Below, one piece after another: positions 53,299-64,000 of a stretch of 64,000 nt of DNA. Positions within the stretch are counted from its first letter, which is position 1. Each line of letters begins with the position of its first letter. This DNA is from Enterobacter bugandensis (GTDB taxonomy: Bacteria; Pseudomonadota; Gammaproteobacteria; Enterobacterales; Enterobacteriaceae): assembly GCF_900324475.1 (NCBI RefSeq), contig NZ_LT992502.1, positions 1,922,001 through 1,986,000 on the forward strand, written 5' to 3'. A model generated the notes under the pieces. The model did not search any database. It was not told the DNA's origin and was given only the letters and a program-made list of their open reading frames with translations. The translations under genes and the position numbers were made by a program.

Positions 53299-54519
53299 AT
53301 GCTTACAACCATCATTTACCGCAGTCATATCTGCGAGGACGTTCCAGTGAAAGCACTGGAAGCTATGGTCGCTGCTGCAAATAATAAAAACCGGCAAGCC
53401 AACGTCACGGGGATCTTGCTGTTTAACGGCACACATTTTTTTCAGTTGCTTGAGGGGCCAGTGGAGCATGTTTCTGCTATTTATGAGGAGATCTGCAACG
53501 ACCCGCGACACCATAACGTAGTCGAGCTGATGCGCGATCACGGCCCCGTCCGGCGTTTTGGCAAGGTGGGGATGGAGCTTTTTGATTTGCGCCAGTTCGA
53601 CAGGAACGAGGTGCTGCAACAGGTGCTGAACAAGGGAACAACACGCTATCAGCTGACTTACAATGACCGTCCGCTGCAGTTTTTCCGTACCTTTGTCGAG
53701 GCCACGGAAAAAGCGAACTATTTTGAACTGCCGCCTGCGGATTCCTGGGAGTTCGTTCGCGAAGAAACACGCTTGTCAGCGCAACCCGAGGTAGTCGCGA
53801 AAGGAGCGGATTGCAGCTTTGCTTTCCAGCCGATAGTCGATCCGTTTATGCAGCAGGTTGTCTCCTGGGAGGCGCTTCTCCGCACGCCTGACGGCGGCGC
53901 TCCGGGGATCTACTTCGCCAATCTGCCGCGTGACGACGTGTATACCTCTGATTTGCACAGCAAGCAGGTGGCACTCTCAATGGCCAGCGCACTCGGGTTG
54001 CAGAACCAGACGTTATCCCTCAACCTGCTGCCTATGACGTTGGTTAACATTCCTAACGCCGTTGATTTCCTGCTCACCGCGATTGGAGCAAACGGTTTTG
54101 TTCCTGAGCAAATTGTGGTGGAGTTTACCGAAAGTGAAGCCATTTCCCGTTTTGACGAGTTCACGGATTCAGTCAGACAGCTAAAAAGTGCAGGCATCAG
54201 CGTGACGATCGATCACTTTGGTGCCGGCTTTGCGGGACTACAGCTACTGGCCCAATTCCAGCCCGACAGAATTAAGATTAATCGCGATCTCGTCGCGAAC
54301 GTGCATAAAAGTGGCCCTCGACAGGCCATCATTCAGGCGATTATCAAATGCTGTTCCTCGCTTGAAATTCAGTTCTGCGCGGTCGGCGTGGAGAAGGCAG
54401 AAGAGTGGATGTGGCTGGAATCTGCGGGCATTTCCCAGTTCCAGGGCCATCTGTTTGCAAGCCCCCGGCATGGCGGAATTCCGGCGATTGCATGGCCGGA
54501 GAAGAAATTCGATTTTTGA
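53299..54519 (+). CDS. bluF: Blue-light sensor BluF (BLUF-EAL)
   Basis: 406 residues from the ATG behind AGGA. The N-terminal BLUF domain has the flavin-contacting Tyr7, Asn31 and Gln49 (FFQLLEGP). The C-terminal EAL domain keeps W190-E191-A192-L193 but has IDHFGAGFAG where active enzymes have DDFGTGYS, so it should not hydrolyse c-di-GMP. In E. coli light-activated BluF binds BluR and releases it from DNA; bluR is the next gene here. Confidence 0.95.
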   Translation: MLTTIIYRSHICEDVPVKALEAMVAAANNKNRQANVTGILLFNGTHFFQLLEGPVEHVSAIYEEICNDPRHHNVVELMRDHGPVRRFGKVGMELFDLRQFDRNEVLQQVLNKGTTRYQLTYNDRPLQFFRTFVEATEKANYFELPPADSWEFVREETRLSAQPEVVAKGADCSFAFQPIVDPFMQQVVSWEALLRTPDGGAPGIYFANLPRDDVYTSDLHSKQVALSMASALGLQNQTLSLNLLPMTLVNIPNAVDFLLTAIGANGFVPEQIVVEFTESEAISRFDEFTDSVRQLKSAGISVTIDHFGAGFAGLQLLAQFQPDRIKINRDLVANVHKSGPRQAIIQAIIKCCSSLEIQFCAVGVEKAEEWMWLESAGISQFQGHLFASPRHGGIPAIAWPEKKFDF

Positions 54520-54525
54520 TAAAGC

Positions 54526-54655
54526 TGTACAAAATTCGGCGTACTTAGCTGTACGAGAAGCAAACTTTAGACAACAATGTATTAACAGGTGAAGGGAGAA
54601 CGACCCCTTTCACCTGAGCAAAATGCGGTCTTAGTTATACAAATGGTTTGTACAA
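54526..54655. promoter_or_regulatory. TGTACA motifs between bluF and bluR
   Basis: TGTACA at 54526-54531, CTGTACG around 54549-54555, and a full TTGTACAA at 54648-54655, about 50 bp before the bluR start codon. The last suggests autoregulation of bluR. Confidence 0.5.
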
Positions 54656-54707
54656 TCTGATAAGGTTGGTGTAGTTAGGTATGGAAGTTCTGAGCGTGAG
54701 GGAGTTA

Positions 54708-55436
54708 ATGGCCTATTACAGTATCGGCGAAGTGGCCGAACGATGCGGTATCAACCCCGTTACGCTGCGTGCCTGGCAGCGACGTTATGGATTGTTGAAG
54801 CCGCAGCGCAGCGAAGGGGGTCATCGTCAGTTTGACGATGAAGATATCCTGCGTATTGAAGAGATCAAACGCCTGATGAAAAGCGGCGTTTCGGTCGGAA
54901 AAGTAAAAGCCTTGCTGGAAAATAAAGAAGTCCTGACTCAGGGTAACTGGGTCTCGTTCCAGGAAGAGATGATGACCGTTCTGCGTTATGCCAGCCCGGC
55001 AAAGCTGCGCGCCAAAATCGGTGAGTTCCGCCGGGATCACGCCATGGATGCGCTGATTGATAACATCATTTCCCCCGTCCGCCAGCGAATGAATCAGGAT
55101 CAAAATACTGTACGCCACATGGCGAGCATGCTTGACGGCGTCCTGATTGAATTCGCGGTTCTAAGCCTGGCGGAGTCGCGCAAGAAAGCGGGTAAAGATG
55201 CGTTGCTTATCGGCTGGGAATGCGATGACCGTACCCATCTTTGGCTTGAAGCCGCGCGGCTGGCGCAGCAAGGCTGGCACATTGACGTGCTGGCGGACCC
55301 GATTGATTCTCCGCGTCCTGAACTTTTCCCGGGGCAAAAAATCTTCGTCTGGACGGGAAAAACGCCAACACCGCGTCAGCAGGAACAGCTGGATCACTGG
55401 CGTGAGCAGGGTTTTAGCGTTTCATTTCACCAATAA
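54708..55436 (+). CDS. bluR: MerR-type repressor BluR
   Basis: 242 residues from the ATG behind GGGAG. The first 70 residues are a MerR helix-turn-helix ([40 protein letters not shown]) almost identical to E. coli BluR; the rest is a cobalamin-binding-like domain that lacks the usual DxHxxG motif. The paralogue MlrA is also similar, but the HTH and the place beside bluF favour BluR. Confidence 0.92.
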   Translation: MAYYSIGEVAERCGINPVTLRAWQRRYGLLKPQRSEGGHRQFDDEDILRIEEIKRLMKSGVSVGKVKALLENKEVLTQGNWVSFQEEMMTVLRYASPAKLRAKIGEFRRDHAMDALIDNIISPVRQRMNQDQNTVRHMASMLDGVLIEFAVLSLAESRKKAGKDALLIGWECDDRTHLWLEAARLAQQGWHIDVLADPIDSPRPELFPGQKIFVWTGKTPTPRQQEQLDHWREQGFSVSFHQ

Positions 55437-55442
55437 TAATCA

Positions 55443-55461
55443 GAGGCCTTGAGGGCCTTTT
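55443..55461 (+). terminator. Rho-independent terminator after bluR
   Basis: AGGCC and GGCCT pair around TTGAG, followed by TTTTA. The next 220 bp up to the suf Fur box are AT-rich and probably contain the remaining suf control sites (OxyR, IscR, IHF in E. coli), which I did not place. Confidence 0.7.
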
Positions 55462-55687
55462 ATTGTTTTAGACACTTCCAGAACAAAAGCTATCTCAAAA
55501 ATAGGCATTTCCGATACATATTTTACTTTTCCTCTCTTCGCTGTTTTCTCCAACAGATAATCCATTAATTTTCAAAGTATTGAACAATTAAATCCATCCC
55601 GCCCGCATCTTCTGACAGGGTCTATGCTTAATAAAAGTAGACAAAAAGGGCGGTTTAGCCGAATGCCCCTGCTGACAGAGGGTTGAA

Positions 55688-55704
55688 GTGATAATCGTTA
55701 TCAC
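55688..55704 (+). promoter_or_regulatory. Fur box upstream of sufA
   Basis: GTGATAATCGTTATCAC, a perfect palindrome agreeing with the Fur consensus core, 45 bp before the sufA start codon. It predicts repression by Fur-Fe2+ and induction under iron starvation, as for E. coli suf. Confidence 0.85.
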
Positions 55705-55749
55705 TAACATGGTGTTATGCCCTGATGGCTAATCAGATGAGGTGGACCT

Positions 55750-56118
55750 ATGGAACTGCATTCAGAAACCTTCAATCCTGCCGATTTTGCCTGGCGAGGA
55801 TTAACGCTCACGCCTGCGGCGGCGGCGCATATCCACGAGCTGGTGGCAAAAAATCCCGACATTCTCGGCGTGCGCTTAGGCGTTAAGCAGACCGGCTGCG
55901 CGGGCTTTGGCTACGTGCTGGATACCGTCACCGCACCGGAAAAAGATGACCTGGTGTTTGAAACCGACGGCGCAAAGCTGTACGTCGCGCTGCAGGCTAT
56001 GCCGTTTATCGATGGAACCGAAGTGGATTACGTGCGGGAAGGTTTAAACCAGTTATTCAAATTTCATAACCCGAAAGCCCAGAACGAATGCGGCTGCGGC
56101 GAAAGCTTTGGGGTATAG
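55750..56118 (+). CDS. sufA: A-type Fe-S carrier SufA
   Basis: 122 residues. The three cluster ligands are Cys50 ([10 protein letters not shown]), Cys114 and Cys116 (ECGCGESF). It carries Fe-S clusters from SufBCD to apoproteins. The GAGGTGG ribosome-binding site precedes the ATG. It is the first gene of sufABCDSE. Confidence 0.97.
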   Translation: MELHSETFNPADFAWRGLTLTPAAAAHIHELVAKNPDILGVRLGVKQTGCAGFGYVLDTVTAPEKDDLVFETDGAKLYVALQAMPFIDGTEVDYVREGLNQLFKFHNPKAQNECGCGESFGV

Positions 56119-56126
56119 GCGGTACT

Positions 56127-57617
56127 ATGTCTCGTAATACTGAAGCAACGAGTGATGTAAACACCTGGAGCGGCGGACACCTCAACTATAAAGAGGGTTT
56201 TTTCACGCAGCTGCAGACCGACGAGCTGGCGAAAGGCATTAATGAAGATGTGGTGCGCGCCATTTCGGCTAAACGTAACGAGCCCGAGTGGATGCTCGAA
56301 TTTCGCCTGAGCGCATTCCGCGCCTGGCTGGAGATGGAAGAGCCGCACTGGCTGAAAGCCCACTACGACAAGCTGAACTATCAGGATTACAGCTACTACT
56401 CCGCACCCTCCTGCGGCAGCTGTGACGATACCTGCGCCTCGCAGCCCGGCGCGGTCCAGCAGACCGGTGCCGAGAACAGCTTCCTGAGCAAAGAGGTTGA
56501 AGAGGCGTTTAACCAGCTGGGCGTGCCCGTGCGCGAGGGGAGAGAGGTGGCGGTGGACGCCATTTTCGACTCCGTCTCGGTGGCGACCACTTACCGTGAA
56601 AAGCTGGCCGAGCAGGGGATCATTTTCTGCTCCTTTGGCGAAGCCATTCATGACCATCCCGATCTGGTGAAAAAGTACATCGGCACCGTGGTACCGAGCA
56701 ACGATAACTTCTTCGCCGCGCTGAATGCCGCGGTAGCCTCTGACGGCACCTTTATCTACGTGCCGAAAGGCGTACGCTGCCCGATGGAGCTCTCCACCTA
56801 TTTCCGCATCAACGCCGAAAAAACCGGACAGTTTGAACGCACCATTCTGGTAGCGGACGAAGGCAGCTACGTCAGCTATATCGAAGGGTGCTCCGCCCCG
56901 GTACGCGACAGCTACCAGCTGCACGCGGCGGTGGTAGAGGTCATCATTCACAAAGACGCCGAGGTGAAATACTCCACGGTGCAGAACTGGTTCCCCGGCG
57001 ACGGCAATACCGGCGGTATCCTGAACTTCGTCACCAAGCGCGCGCTGTGCGAAGGCGAAAACAGCAAAATGTCCTGGACGCAGTCGGAAACCGGCTCCGC
57101 TATTACCTGGAAATACCCGAGCTGTATTCTGCGCGGGGATAACTCCATCGGTGAGTTTTACTCGGTGGCGCTGACCAGCGGGCATCAGCAGGCCGATACC
57201 GGCACCAAGATGATCCACATTGGGAAAAATACCAAATCGACGATTATCTCGAAGGGGATCTCTGCCGGGCATAGCCAGAACAGCTATCGCGGGCTGGTGA
57301 AAATCATGCCGACGGCCACCAACGCGCGTAACTTCACCCAGTGTGATTCAATGCTGATCGGTGCCGACTGCGGGGCGCATACCTTCCCGTACGTCGAGTG
57401 TCGCAACAACACGGCTCAGCTGGAGCACGAGGCGACCACGTCGCGCATTGGGGAAGATCAGCTCTTCTACTGTCTGCAGCGGGGCATCAGCGAAGAAGAT
57501 GCCATTTCGATGATTGTGAACGGCTTCTGTAAGGACGTGTTCTCTGAACTGCCGCTGGAATTCGCCGTTGAAGCACAAAAACTCCTCTCCATTAGTCTTG
57601 AACACAGCGTCGGTTAA
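56127..57617 (+). CDS. sufB: Fe-S cluster scaffold SufB
   Basis: 496 residues (E. coli 495) from [16 protein letters not shown]; 13 upstream codons overlap sufA. SufB forms the SufB-C2-D complex where clusters are built. The conserved cysteines include [20 protein letters not shown] near residue 405-430, the segment where sulphur is received. It begins 8 nt after sufA. Confidence 0.97.
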   Translation: MSRNTEATSDVNTWSGGHLNYKEGFFTQLQTDELAKGINEDVVRAISAKRNEPEWMLEFRLSAFRAWLEMEEPHWLKAHYDKLNYQDYSYYSAPSCGSCDDTCASQPGAVQQTGAENSFLSKEVEEAFNQLGVPVREGREVAVDAIFDSVSVATTYREKLAEQGIIFCSFGEAIHDHPDLVKKYIGTVVPSNDNFFAALNAAVASDGTFIYVPKGVRCPMELSTYFRINAEKTGQFERTILVADEGSYVSYIEGCSAPVRDSYQLHAAVVEVIIHKDAEVKYSTVQNWFPGDGNTGGILNFVTKRALCEGENSKMSWTQSETGSAITWKYPSCILRGDNSIGEFYSVALTSGHQQADTGTKMIHIGKNTKSTIISKGISAGHSQNSYRGLVKIMPTATNARNFTQCDSMLIGADCGAHTFPYVECRNNTAQLEHEATTSRIGEDQLFYCLQRGISEEDAISMIVNGFCKDVFSELPLEFAVEAQKLLSISLEHSVG

Positions 57618-57626
57618 GGAAAGCAC

Positions 57627-58373
57627 ATGTTAAGCATTAAAGATTTACAGGTTAGCGTGGAAGAGAAAGCGATCCTGCGCGGTCTCAATTTTGACGTCAA
57701 GCCGGGTGAAGTTCACGCCATCATGGGGCCGAACGGCTCCGGGAAAAGTACGCTTTCAGCGACGCTGGCGGGACGCGAAGATTACGAAGTGACAGGCGGC
57801 TCGGTCGAATTTAACGGCAAAGATCTTCTGGAGATGTCGCCGGAAGACCGCGCGGGCGAGGGCATCTTTATGGCCTTCCAGTACCCGGTGGAAATTCCGG
57901 GCGTCAGCAACCAGTTTTTCCTCCAGACGGCGCTGAATGCGGTGCGCAAGTATCGCGGCCAGGAGGCGCTGGATCGCTTCGACTTCCAGGATCTAATGGA
58001 AGAGAAGATCAAACTGCTGAAAATGCCAGAAGACCTGCTGACCCGCTCGGTCAACGTCGGCTTTTCCGGCGGCGAGAAAAAGCGTAACGATATCCTGCAG
58101 ATGGCGGTGCTGGAGCCCGAGCTGTGCATTCTTGATGAGACCGACTCCGGTCTGGATATCGACGCCCTGAAGATTGTCGCCGACGGGGTGAATTCCCTGC
58201 GCGACGGCAAGCGCTCGTTCATTATTGTCACCCACTACCAGCGCATTCTGGACTACATCAAGCCGGACTACGTCCACGTGCTTTACCAGGGACGTATTGT
58301 GAAATCCGGTGATTTTACGCTGGTTAAACAACTGGAGGAGCAGGGTTATGGCTGGCTTACCGAACAGCAGTAA
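57627..58373 (+). CDS. sufC: Suf ATPase SufC
   Basis: 248 residues. Walker A GPNGSGKST, signature FSGGEKKRNDILQMAVLEPE, and the Suf-specific Walker B ILDETDSGLDIDAL. It is an ABC ATPase without membrane partners that drives conformational change in SufBD. The ATG follows AAGGAAA 9 nt after sufB, and its end overlaps sufD by 26 nt. Confidence 0.98.
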   Translation: MLSIKDLQVSVEEKAILRGLNFDVKPGEVHAIMGPNGSGKSTLSATLAGREDYEVTGGSVEFNGKDLLEMSPEDRAGEGIFMAFQYPVEIPGVSNQFFLQTALNAVRKYRGQEALDRFDFQDLMEEKIKLLKMPEDLLTRSVNVGFSGGEKKRNDILQMAVLEPELCILDETDSGLDIDALKIVADGVNSLRDGKRSFIIVTHYQRILDYIKPDYVHVLYQGRIVKSGDFTLVKQLEEQGYGWLTEQQ

Positions 58374-59619
58374 TGCGCTCCAGCAGTGGCACCGGCTGTT
58401 TGAGGAGCAGGGTAATACGCGCTCCGAGCAGGCGCAGCAGCACCTGCAGCAGATGCTGCGCCTCGGCCTGCCGACGCGGAAGCATGAGAACTGGAAATAC
58501 ACCCCACTCGACGGCCTGCTGAACGGCGAGTTTGTGACGCGTCTGGCGGAGATTGACCCGGCCCGGCGCGACGATCTGGCGCTAACGGTGGATGCGGTGC
58601 GTCTGGTCTTTGTCGACGGCGTCTGGCGTCCAGAACTGAGTGACGACGCCCGGGATAGCGGGTTCGATATCGTCATTAACGACGACCGCCAGAGCCTGAG
58701 CGCCCCGGTTCAGCCGGAAGTCTTCCTCCACCTGACCGAGAGCCTGGCCCGCAGCGTGACGCATATTCAGGTCAAGCGTAACCAGCGTCCGGCAAAACCG
58801 CTGCTGCTGATGCACATCACACAGGGCGTGGAGGGCGATGAGATCAACACCGCACACTATCGCCATCACCTTGAGCTGGCGGAGGGGGCGGAGGCCACGG
58901 TAATCGAACATTACGTCAGCCTCAACGAGACCCGCCACTTTACCGGGTCGCGGCTGACGATGAACGTTGCCGCCAATGCGCAGCTTCACCATATTAAGCT
59001 GGCGTTTGAGAATCCGCAGAGCCACCATTTTGCCCATAACGATCTTCTGCTGGGCCAGGATGCCGCGGCGTACAGCCACAGCTTCCTGCTCGGCGGCGCG
59101 GTGCTGCGCCACAACACCAGCACGCAGCTTAACGGTGAAAACACTACGCTGCGGATCAACAGCCTGGCGATGCCGGTGAAGGCAGAAGTGTGCGACACGC
59201 GCACCTGGCTTGAGCACAACAAAGGCTACTGCAACAGCCGCCAGCTGCACAAAACCATCGTCAGCGATAAAGGGCGGGCGGTGTTTAACGGCCTGATTAA
59301 CGTGGCCCAGCACGCCATCAAAACCGACGGGCAGATGACCAACAACAATCTGCTGCTGGGGCGCCTGGCGGAAGTGGACACCAAGCCGCAGCTGGAGATC
59401 TACGCCGACGACGTAAAATGCAGTCACGGCGCGACGGTCGGTCGGATCGACGACGAGCAGATGTTCTACCTGCGCTCGCGCGGCATCGACCAGCAGGCGG
59501 CGCAGAAAATGATCATCTACGCCTTTGCGGCGGAGCTTACGGAAGCGCTGCACGATGGCGTATTGAAGCAGCAGGTGCTGGCCCGCATTGGTCAGCGTCT
59601 GCCCGGAGGCGAAGCATGA
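58348..59619 (+). CDS. sufD: Fe-S assembly protein SufD
   Basis: 423 residues (the E. coli length) from [15 protein letters not shown]; the 13 codons upstream lie within sufC and are not family-like. SufD resembles SufB and is needed for iron acquisition by the SufBCD complex; His in the C-terminal core ([20 protein letters not shown]) is part of the assembly site. sufS overlaps its stop codon. Confidence 0.97.
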   Translation: MAGLPNSSNALQQWHRLFEEQGNTRSEQAQQHLQQMLRLGLPTRKHENWKYTPLDGLLNGEFVTRLAEIDPARRDDLALTVDAVRLVFVDGVWRPELSDDARDSGFDIVINDDRQSLSAPVQPEVFLHLTESLARSVTHIQVKRNQRPAKPLLLMHITQGVEGDEINTAHYRHHLELAEGAEATVIEHYVSLNETRHFTGSRLTMNVAANAQLHHIKLAFENPQSHHFAHNDLLLGQDAAAYSHSFLLGGAVLRHNTSTQLNGENTTLRINSLAMPVKAEVCDTRTWLEHNKGYCNSRQLHKTIVSDKGRAVFNGLINVAQHAIKTDGQMTNNNLLLGRLAEVDTKPQLEIYADDVKCSHGATVGRIDDEQMFYLRSRGIDQQAAQKMIIYAFAAELTEALHDGVLKQQVLARIGQRLPGGEA

Positions 59620-60836
59620 GTTTTCCCGTAGAGAAAGTGCGGGCCGATTTCCCGGTTCTGACCCGTGAAGTGAACGGCCTGCCGCTGGCCTATCTCGACA
59701 GCGCGGCCAGCGCGCAGAAGCCGAATCAGGTGGTGGATGCGGAAGCCGAGTTCTACCGCCACGGCTACGCCGCCGTGCATCGCGGTATTCATACCCTGAG
59801 CGCCGAGGCGACCCAGCGCATGGAAAACGTGCGCACGCAAATTGCAGCCTTCCTCAATGCACGCCTGCCGGAAGAGCTGGTATTTGTGCGCGGCACAACC
59901 GAGGGGATTAACCTTGTCGCCAACAGCTGGGGCAACGCCCAGGTGCGCGCGGGGGATAACATCATCATCACCCAGATGGAGCACCACGCCAATATTGTGC
60001 CGTGGCAGATGCTCTGCGAGCGTGTCGGCGCACAGCTGCGGGTCGTTCCGTTGAACGACGATGGCACGCTGCAGCTGGAGCAGCTTGACGCCCTGCTGGA
60101 CGATAAAACGCGGCTGGTGGCGGTCACCCAGGTCTCTAACGTGCTGGGCACCGAAAACCCGGTGACAGAGATTATAGCAAAAGCCCATCAGGCCGGCGCG
60201 AAGGTGCTGATTGACGGCGCGCAGGCGGTAATGCACCACGCGGTGGACGTGCAGGCGCTGGACTGCGATTTCTACGTATTCTCCGGGCATAAGCTCTATG
60301 GCCCGACCGGGATTGGCGTGCTGTATGTGAAAGAGGACATCCTGCAGGCGATGCCGCCGTGGGAAGGGGGCGGATCGATGATCGCCACCGTCAGCCTGAC
60401 GGAAGGGACGACCTACGCACGTGCGCCCTGGCGCTTCGAGGCGGGCACCCCCAACACCGGCGGGATTATCGGCCTGGGGGCGGCGGTGTCTTACGTCTCC
60501 GCAATCGGCCTCGACGCCATCCAGGAGTACGAACAGCTGCTGATGCACTACGCGCTGCAGGAGCTTGCCAGCGTGCCGGACCTTACCCTGTATGGCCCGG
60601 CTGACCGACAGGGCGTGATTGCCTTTAACCTGGGGAAACACCACGCCTATGACGTGGGCAGCTTCCTCGATAATTACGGCGTGGCCGTCCGTACCGGCCA
60701 CCACTGCGCCATGCCGCTGATGGCTTTTTACCAGGTGCCGGCAATGTGCCGCGCATCGCTGGTGATGTATAACACAATGGAAGAGGTCGACAGGCTGGTG
60801 GCGGGGCTTAAGCGCATTCACCAGCTGCTGGGCTAA
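59616..60836 (+). CDS. sufS: Cysteine desulfurase SufS
   Basis: 406 residues. A PLP-dependent enzyme that takes sulphur from cysteine as persulphide on Cys364 ([11 protein letters not shown]) and passes it to SufE. The PLP lysine is in [10 protein letters not shown] (Lys226 in E. coli numbering). Start ATGA overlaps the sufD stop; a longer upstream reading lies inside sufD and is rejected. Confidence 0.97.
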   Translation: MSFPVEKVRADFPVLTREVNGLPLAYLDSAASAQKPNQVVDAEAEFYRHGYAAVHRGIHTLSAEATQRMENVRTQIAAFLNARLPEELVFVRGTTEGINLVANSWGNAQVRAGDNIIITQMEHHANIVPWQMLCERVGAQLRVVPLNDDGTLQLEQLDALLDDKTRLVAVTQVSNVLGTENPVTEIIAKAHQAGAKVLIDGAQAVMHHAVDVQALDCDFYVFSGHKLYGPTGIGVLYVKEDILQAMPPWEGGGSMIATVSLTEGTTYARAPWRFEAGTPNTGGIIGLGAAVSYVSAIGLDAIQEYEQLLMHYALQELASVPDLTLYGPADRQGVIAFNLGKHHAYDVGSFLDNYGVAVRTGHHCAMPLMAFYQVPAMCRASLVMYNTMEEVDRLVAGLKRIHQLLG

Positions 60837-60849
60837 GAAGAGGCAAAAG

Positions 60850-61266
60850 ATGGCAGAACTGCCGGACAGAGACAAATTGCTGCGCAACTTTGGGCGCTGT
60901 GCAAACTGGGAAGAGAAGTACCTTTATATCATCGAGCTGGGGCAGCGTCTGCCGCCGCTCGGAGAAGAGGCGCATAACCCGGAAAACATTATTCAGGGCT
61001 GCCAGAGCCAGGTGTGGATTGTGATGGAGCAGTCTGACGACGGCACTATCGCCCTGCACGGCGACAGCGATGCGGCCATTGTAAAAGGACTGATTGCGGT
61101 CGTCTTTATTCTTTACCACCGGATGTCGGCGCAGGATATCGTCGCGTTCGATGTCCGCCCGTGGTTTGAAAAAATGGCCCTGACCCAACACCTCACCCCG
61201 TCCCGCTCCCAGGGGCTGGAAGCGATGATTCGCGCCATTCGCGCCAAAGCTGCAATCCTTAGCTAG
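60850..61266 (+). CDS. sufE: Sulfur acceptor SufE
   Basis: 138 residues. Accepts sulphur from SufS on Cys51 ([10 protein letters not shown]) and stimulates its activity, then delivers it to SufB. It follows sufS by 13 nt and is the last gene of the suf operon. Confidence 0.97.
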   Translation: MAELPDRDKLLRNFGRCANWEEKYLYIIELGQRLPPLGEEAHNPENIIQGCQSQVWIVMEQSDDGTIALHGDSDAAIVKGLIAVVFILYHRMSAQDIVAFDVRPWFEKMALTQHLTPSRSQGLEAMIRAIRAKAAILS

Positions 61267-61363
61267 ACTTACAGAACAGCATTCATTCTGTTTCGCGAGG
61301 TGGTTCCCGCCTCGCTGGTTTTTCAGCTTTCTGGCATCCTGCCAGTGAATAAGGAATCTCAGC

Positions 61364-62377
61364 ATGAAGCGCGCGTCTCTAATAACTCTATTACTCCTCA
61401 GTTCGCTCGGTACGTTTAATTCGGCCCGCGCGATGGACTATCCGTTGCCGCCCGCAGGCAGCCGTCTGATTGGGCAAAATCAAACCTACACGATACAGGA
61501 AGGGGATAATAAGCTTCAGACTATCGCCCGTCGGTTTAATACGGCGGCGCAGGTGATCCTTGAAACGAACAATACCATTGCGCCAGTAAACCCGGCACCG
61601 GGTACCGTTATCACGATCCCGTCGCAGATGTTGCTGCCGGATACCCCGCGCGAAGGCATTGTGGTTAACCTGGCCGAGCTTCGGCTCTACTACTTCCCGC
61701 CGGGAGAAAATATTGTCCAGGTCTTCCCGCTCGGCATCGGACAGCTGGGGCTGGAAACGCCGGTGAGCACCACCCGCGTCAGCCAAAAAATCCCTAATCC
61801 AACCTGGACGCCAACGGCGGGCATCAGAGCGCGTTCCCTGGCCCAGGGAATTAAATTGCCACCCGTCGTCCCGGCAGGGCCAAATAACCCGCTGGGGCGC
61901 TATGCGCTGCGTCTGGGAATTGGTAATGGGGAATATCTTATTCACGGTACCAGCGCGCCGGACAGCGTAGGTCTGCGCGTCAGTTCCGGCTGTATGCGAA
62001 TGAACGCCCCGGATATTAAAGCCCTGTTTGAACAGGTGCGGGTCGGCACGCGGGTACAGATCATCAACGAGCCGGTGAAATTCTCGGTTGAGCCGGACGG
62101 TAAGCGCTATATTGAGGTCCACCGTCCGCTGGCGCAGGTGGAGGGCGAGAACCCGCAGATTTCGCCCATTACCCACTCGGCAGACTTTGCCACCTTTGTT
62201 TCTCAGGCCGGAAGCGATAAGGCGTTAATTGATAAAGCCCTGGCGCGCCGTGCCGGGATCCCGGTTGTCGTATCCGCGGGTAGCGGCCCGTCGGCCAGCA
62301 ATAGCGTGTTGTCAGTGCAGAACAGCCGGGTGTCTGCTGCGGTAGCAGAAGAGGAAGGGGAAAAGGTAACGCAGTAG
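61364..62377 (+). CDS. ldtE: L,D-transpeptidase LdtE (YnhG)
   Basis: 337 residues. A signal peptide cleaved after ARA (residue 23), a LysM domain ([18 protein letters not shown], about residues 41-86), and a YkuD catalytic domain with His194 ([10 protein letters not shown]) and Cys210 (SSGCMRMN). The enzyme makes 3-3 mDap crosslinks in peptidoglycan. It sits beside lpp, whose product is attached to mDap by related L,D-transpeptidases. The C-terminal tail is low in complexity ([11 protein letters not shown]). Confidence 0.95.
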   Translation: MKRASLITLLLLSSLGTFNSARAMDYPLPPAGSRLIGQNQTYTIQEGDNKLQTIARRFNTAAQVILETNNTIAPVNPAPGTVITIPSQMLLPDTPREGIVVNLAELRLYYFPPGENIVQVFPLGIGQLGLETPVSTTRVSQKIPNPTWTPTAGIRARSLAQGIKLPPVVPAGPNNPLGRYALRLGIGNGEYLIHGTSAPDSVGLRVSSGCMRMNAPDIKALFEQVRVGTRVQIINEPVKFSVEPDGKRYIEVHRPLAQVEGENPQISPITHSADFATFVSQAGSDKALIDKALARRAGIPVVVSAGSGPSASNSVLSVQNSRVSAAVAEEEGEKVTQ

Positions 62378-62396
62378 CAGTTTGACGCAGGCAAAA

Positions 62397-62424
62397 AAAA
62401 TGGCGCACAATGTGCGCCATTTTA
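62397..62424. terminator. Bidirectional terminator between ldtE and lpp
   Basis: TGGCGCACA and TGTGCGCCA pair; the hairpin is flanked by eight As on the ldtE side and TTTT on the lpp side, so it can end the converging ldtE and lpp transcripts. Confidence 0.88.
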
Positions 62425-62437
62425 TTAACAGGTACTA

Positions 62438-62686
<249 letters not shown>

Positions 62687-62718
62687 CTAGATTGAGTTAA
62701 TCTCCATGTAGCGTTACA

Positions 62719-62745
62719 AGTATTACACAAACTTTTTTGGGTTGA
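62719..62745 (-). promoter_or_regulatory. lpp promoter
   Basis: On the minus strand the -10 AATACT lies in GTGTAATACTTGTAACG, identical to the E. coli lpp promoter, with a weak -35 region (CAACCC) preceded by AT-rich sequence. The leader CTAGAGGGTATTAATAATG also matches. The AT-rich stretch beyond it, to the pykF terminator, contains no gene that I can see. Confidence 0.75.
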
Positions 62746-62932
62746 GAATATTTTTTTGATGGGAATACGCCTATTTTTGATCGTTCGCTCAAAGAAGCAT
62801 CGAATCAGTGCGTTTTGAGTAAAAAGCTATGTAAAAAAAGGCATTTTTCATCGGATTCATCTTAGATAAATCGCATTTAAATAGAAAAACCCGATTTGCT
62901 TTTTGAATGAATTTGGCTAATGCCGGGAATAA

Positions 62933-62957
62933 AAAAAGCGCCCATTGGGCGCTTTTT
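62933..62957 (-). terminator. Rho-independent terminator after pykF
   Basis: AAAAAGCGCCC and GGGCGCTTTTT pair around ATT. On the minus strand the A-run becomes the U-run of the pykF transcript. Confidence 0.9.
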
Positions 62958-62983
62958 ATCAAATTTAATTCGTTCGTGAATTA

Positions 62984-64000
62984 TTACAGCACGTGAACGG
63001 AGGCAGTATTGGTTGTTCCGCTTGGTACCAGAGCACCAGAAACCATTACAACCACGTCGCCCTTCTGCGCCAGACCGCTTTCCAGAGCCATTGCTTTACC
63101 CTGAATGTAGAAATCGTCAGTAGAGGCGATCTCTTTGACCAGGTGCGCAACCACGCCTTTGCTCAGCACCAGCTGACGTGCGGTGGTTTCGTTGGTGGTC
63201 AGGGCCAGGATGGTGGCATCCGGGAAGTATTTACGCACTGCGCGCGCAGATTTACCGCCCTGGGTCGCAACAACAATCAGTGGCGCTTCCAGTTTCTCAG
63301 CGGTTTCTACCGCACCGCGGCATACTGCTTCAGTGATGCGCAGCTTGCGGCTGTCGTTGTTGAAGTCCAGACGGCTGGTCATCACGCGGTCAGTACGTTC
63401 GCAGATGGTCGCCATGATGCCGACCGCTTCCAGAGGGTATTTCCCTTTCGCGGATTCACCGGACAGCATTACTGCATCGGTACCGTCGAGGATGGCGTTC
63501 GCCACGTCGCCTGCTTCAGCGCGGGTAGGGCGTGGGTTTTTGATCATGGAGTCCAGCATCTGCGTGGCGGTGATAACCACTTTACGCGCGCGAACACATT
63601 TCTCGATCATCATCTTCTGCGCGAAGATCACTTCTTCAACCGGGATTTCAACGCCCAGGTCGCCACGAGCAACCATGATGCCGTCAGACGCTTCGAGGAT
63701 TTCGTCGAAGTTGTTCAGGCCTTCCTGGTTTTCGATTTTGGAGATGATCTGGATCTTCTCGCCGCCGTGGGCTTTCAGGTGCTCACGGATTTCAACTACG
63801 TCGGAACGCTTACGGATGAAGGACGCCGCAACGAAATCAACGCCTTGTTCGCAGCCGAAGATCAGGTCCTGTTTGTCTTTCTCCGCCAGTGCTGGCAGCG
63901 CGATAGAAACGCCCGGCAGGTTAACACCTTTGTTTTCGCCCAGGTCGCCGTTGTTCAGCACTTTACAGATAACTTTGTTACCTTCGATAGCGGTGACTTC
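62984..64000 (-). CDS. pykF: Pyruvate kinase I, C-terminal part (5' end outside window)
   Basis: Converts PEP and ADP to pyruvate and ATP. The frame is open to the window edge and gives 338 residues, about 72% of E. coli PykF (470). The visible part includes part of the active-site barrel ([54 protein letters not shown]) and the complete C-terminal allosteric domain that binds fructose 1,6-bisphosphate. It ends SVHVL as E. coli PykF. The type I rather than type II enzyme is inferred from sequence and its place beside lpp. Confidence 0.98.
   Translation of the reverse strand, partial: EVTAIEGNKVICKVLNNGDLGENKGVNLPGVSIALPALAEKDKQDLIFGCEQGVDFVAASFIRKRSDVVEIREHLKAHGGEKIQIISKIENQEGLNNFDEILEASDGIMVARGDLGVEIPVEEVIFAQKMMIEKCVRARKVVITATQMLDSMIKNPRPTRAEAGDVANAILDGTDAVMLSGESAKGKYPLEAVGIMATICERTDRVMTSRLDFNNDSRKLRITEAVCRGAVETAEKLEAPLIVVATQGGKSARAVRKYFPDATILALTTNETTARQLVLSKGVVAHLVKEIASTDDFYIQGKAMALESGLAQKGDVVVMVSGALVPSGTTNTASVHVL

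Noticed and set aside
59592..60887. A 431-codon minus-strand frame opposite sufS
   Set aside because: sufS is complete with all catalytic residues; the antisense frame has no family features.

Overview
The window is a chromosomal segment of an enterobacterium, most like Enterobacter or a close relative. The backbone proteins and their order (thrS-infC-rpmI-rplT-pheMST-ihfA-btuCED-nlpC-rflP-selO, aroH, ppsR/ppsA, ydiK/ydiJ-menI-ydiH, sufABCDSE-ldtE-lpp-pykF) match the Escherichia coli thrS-to-pykF region almost gene for gene. Coding DNA is GC-rich and no tRNA, rRNA or CRISPR array is visible. Both ends are cut: thrS lacks its first 262 or so codons and pykF lacks its start.

Layout. 1-6.4 kb: translation genes and ihfA, with the AUU start of infC and the pheM attenuator. 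6.5-11.9 kb: vitamin B12 uptake with btuE inserted, the lipoprotein nlpC, the anti-FlhDC factor rflP and the AMPylase selO. 11.9-17.7 kb: an accessory cluster for 3-hydroxybutyrate use (dehydrogenase, GntP-type permease, thiolase, CoA-transferase A and B) with a divergent LysR regulator. 17.7-23.6 kb: a complete haem uptake locus, hemP-hmuRSTUV, behind a Fur box. 23.8-28.5 kb: aroH with a TrpR-like operator, ppsR and ppsA. 28.8-32.6 kb: a sugar transporter and a family 3 glycoside hydrolase.

32.6-36.5 kb is the most unusual part. It is an AT-rich island made of two tandem units at the 3' end of the small RNA gene rprA. The rprA terminator sequence occurs three times, at the two island ends and between the units. 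Each unit starts with an N-terminal fragment of a tyrosine-type integrase and carries unrecognised genes, most of them for exported proteins. One of these has nine GCTAAT repeats in its signal-peptide region. This looks like a tandem array of small integrative elements that use an sRNA terminator as attachment site and no longer encode a complete integrase.

36.8-41.8 kb: ydiK, ydiJ, menI, ydiH. 41.9-49.7 kb: a chaperone-usher fimbrial operon between two paralogous CRP/IprA-like regulators and a LuxR-type regulator, with three GTCTA-N4-TAGAC palindromes in the control region. 49.8-51.9 kb: an FdhF-like formate dehydrogenase with cysteine in place of selenocysteine, behind a sigma-54-like promoter. 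52.1-55.4 kb: the blue-light module ycgZ-ymgA-ariR, bluF, bluR with repeated TGTACA motifs. 55.7-64 kb: the Suf iron-sulphur assembly operon under a Fur box, the L,D-transpeptidase ldtE, Braun's lipoprotein lpp and pykF.
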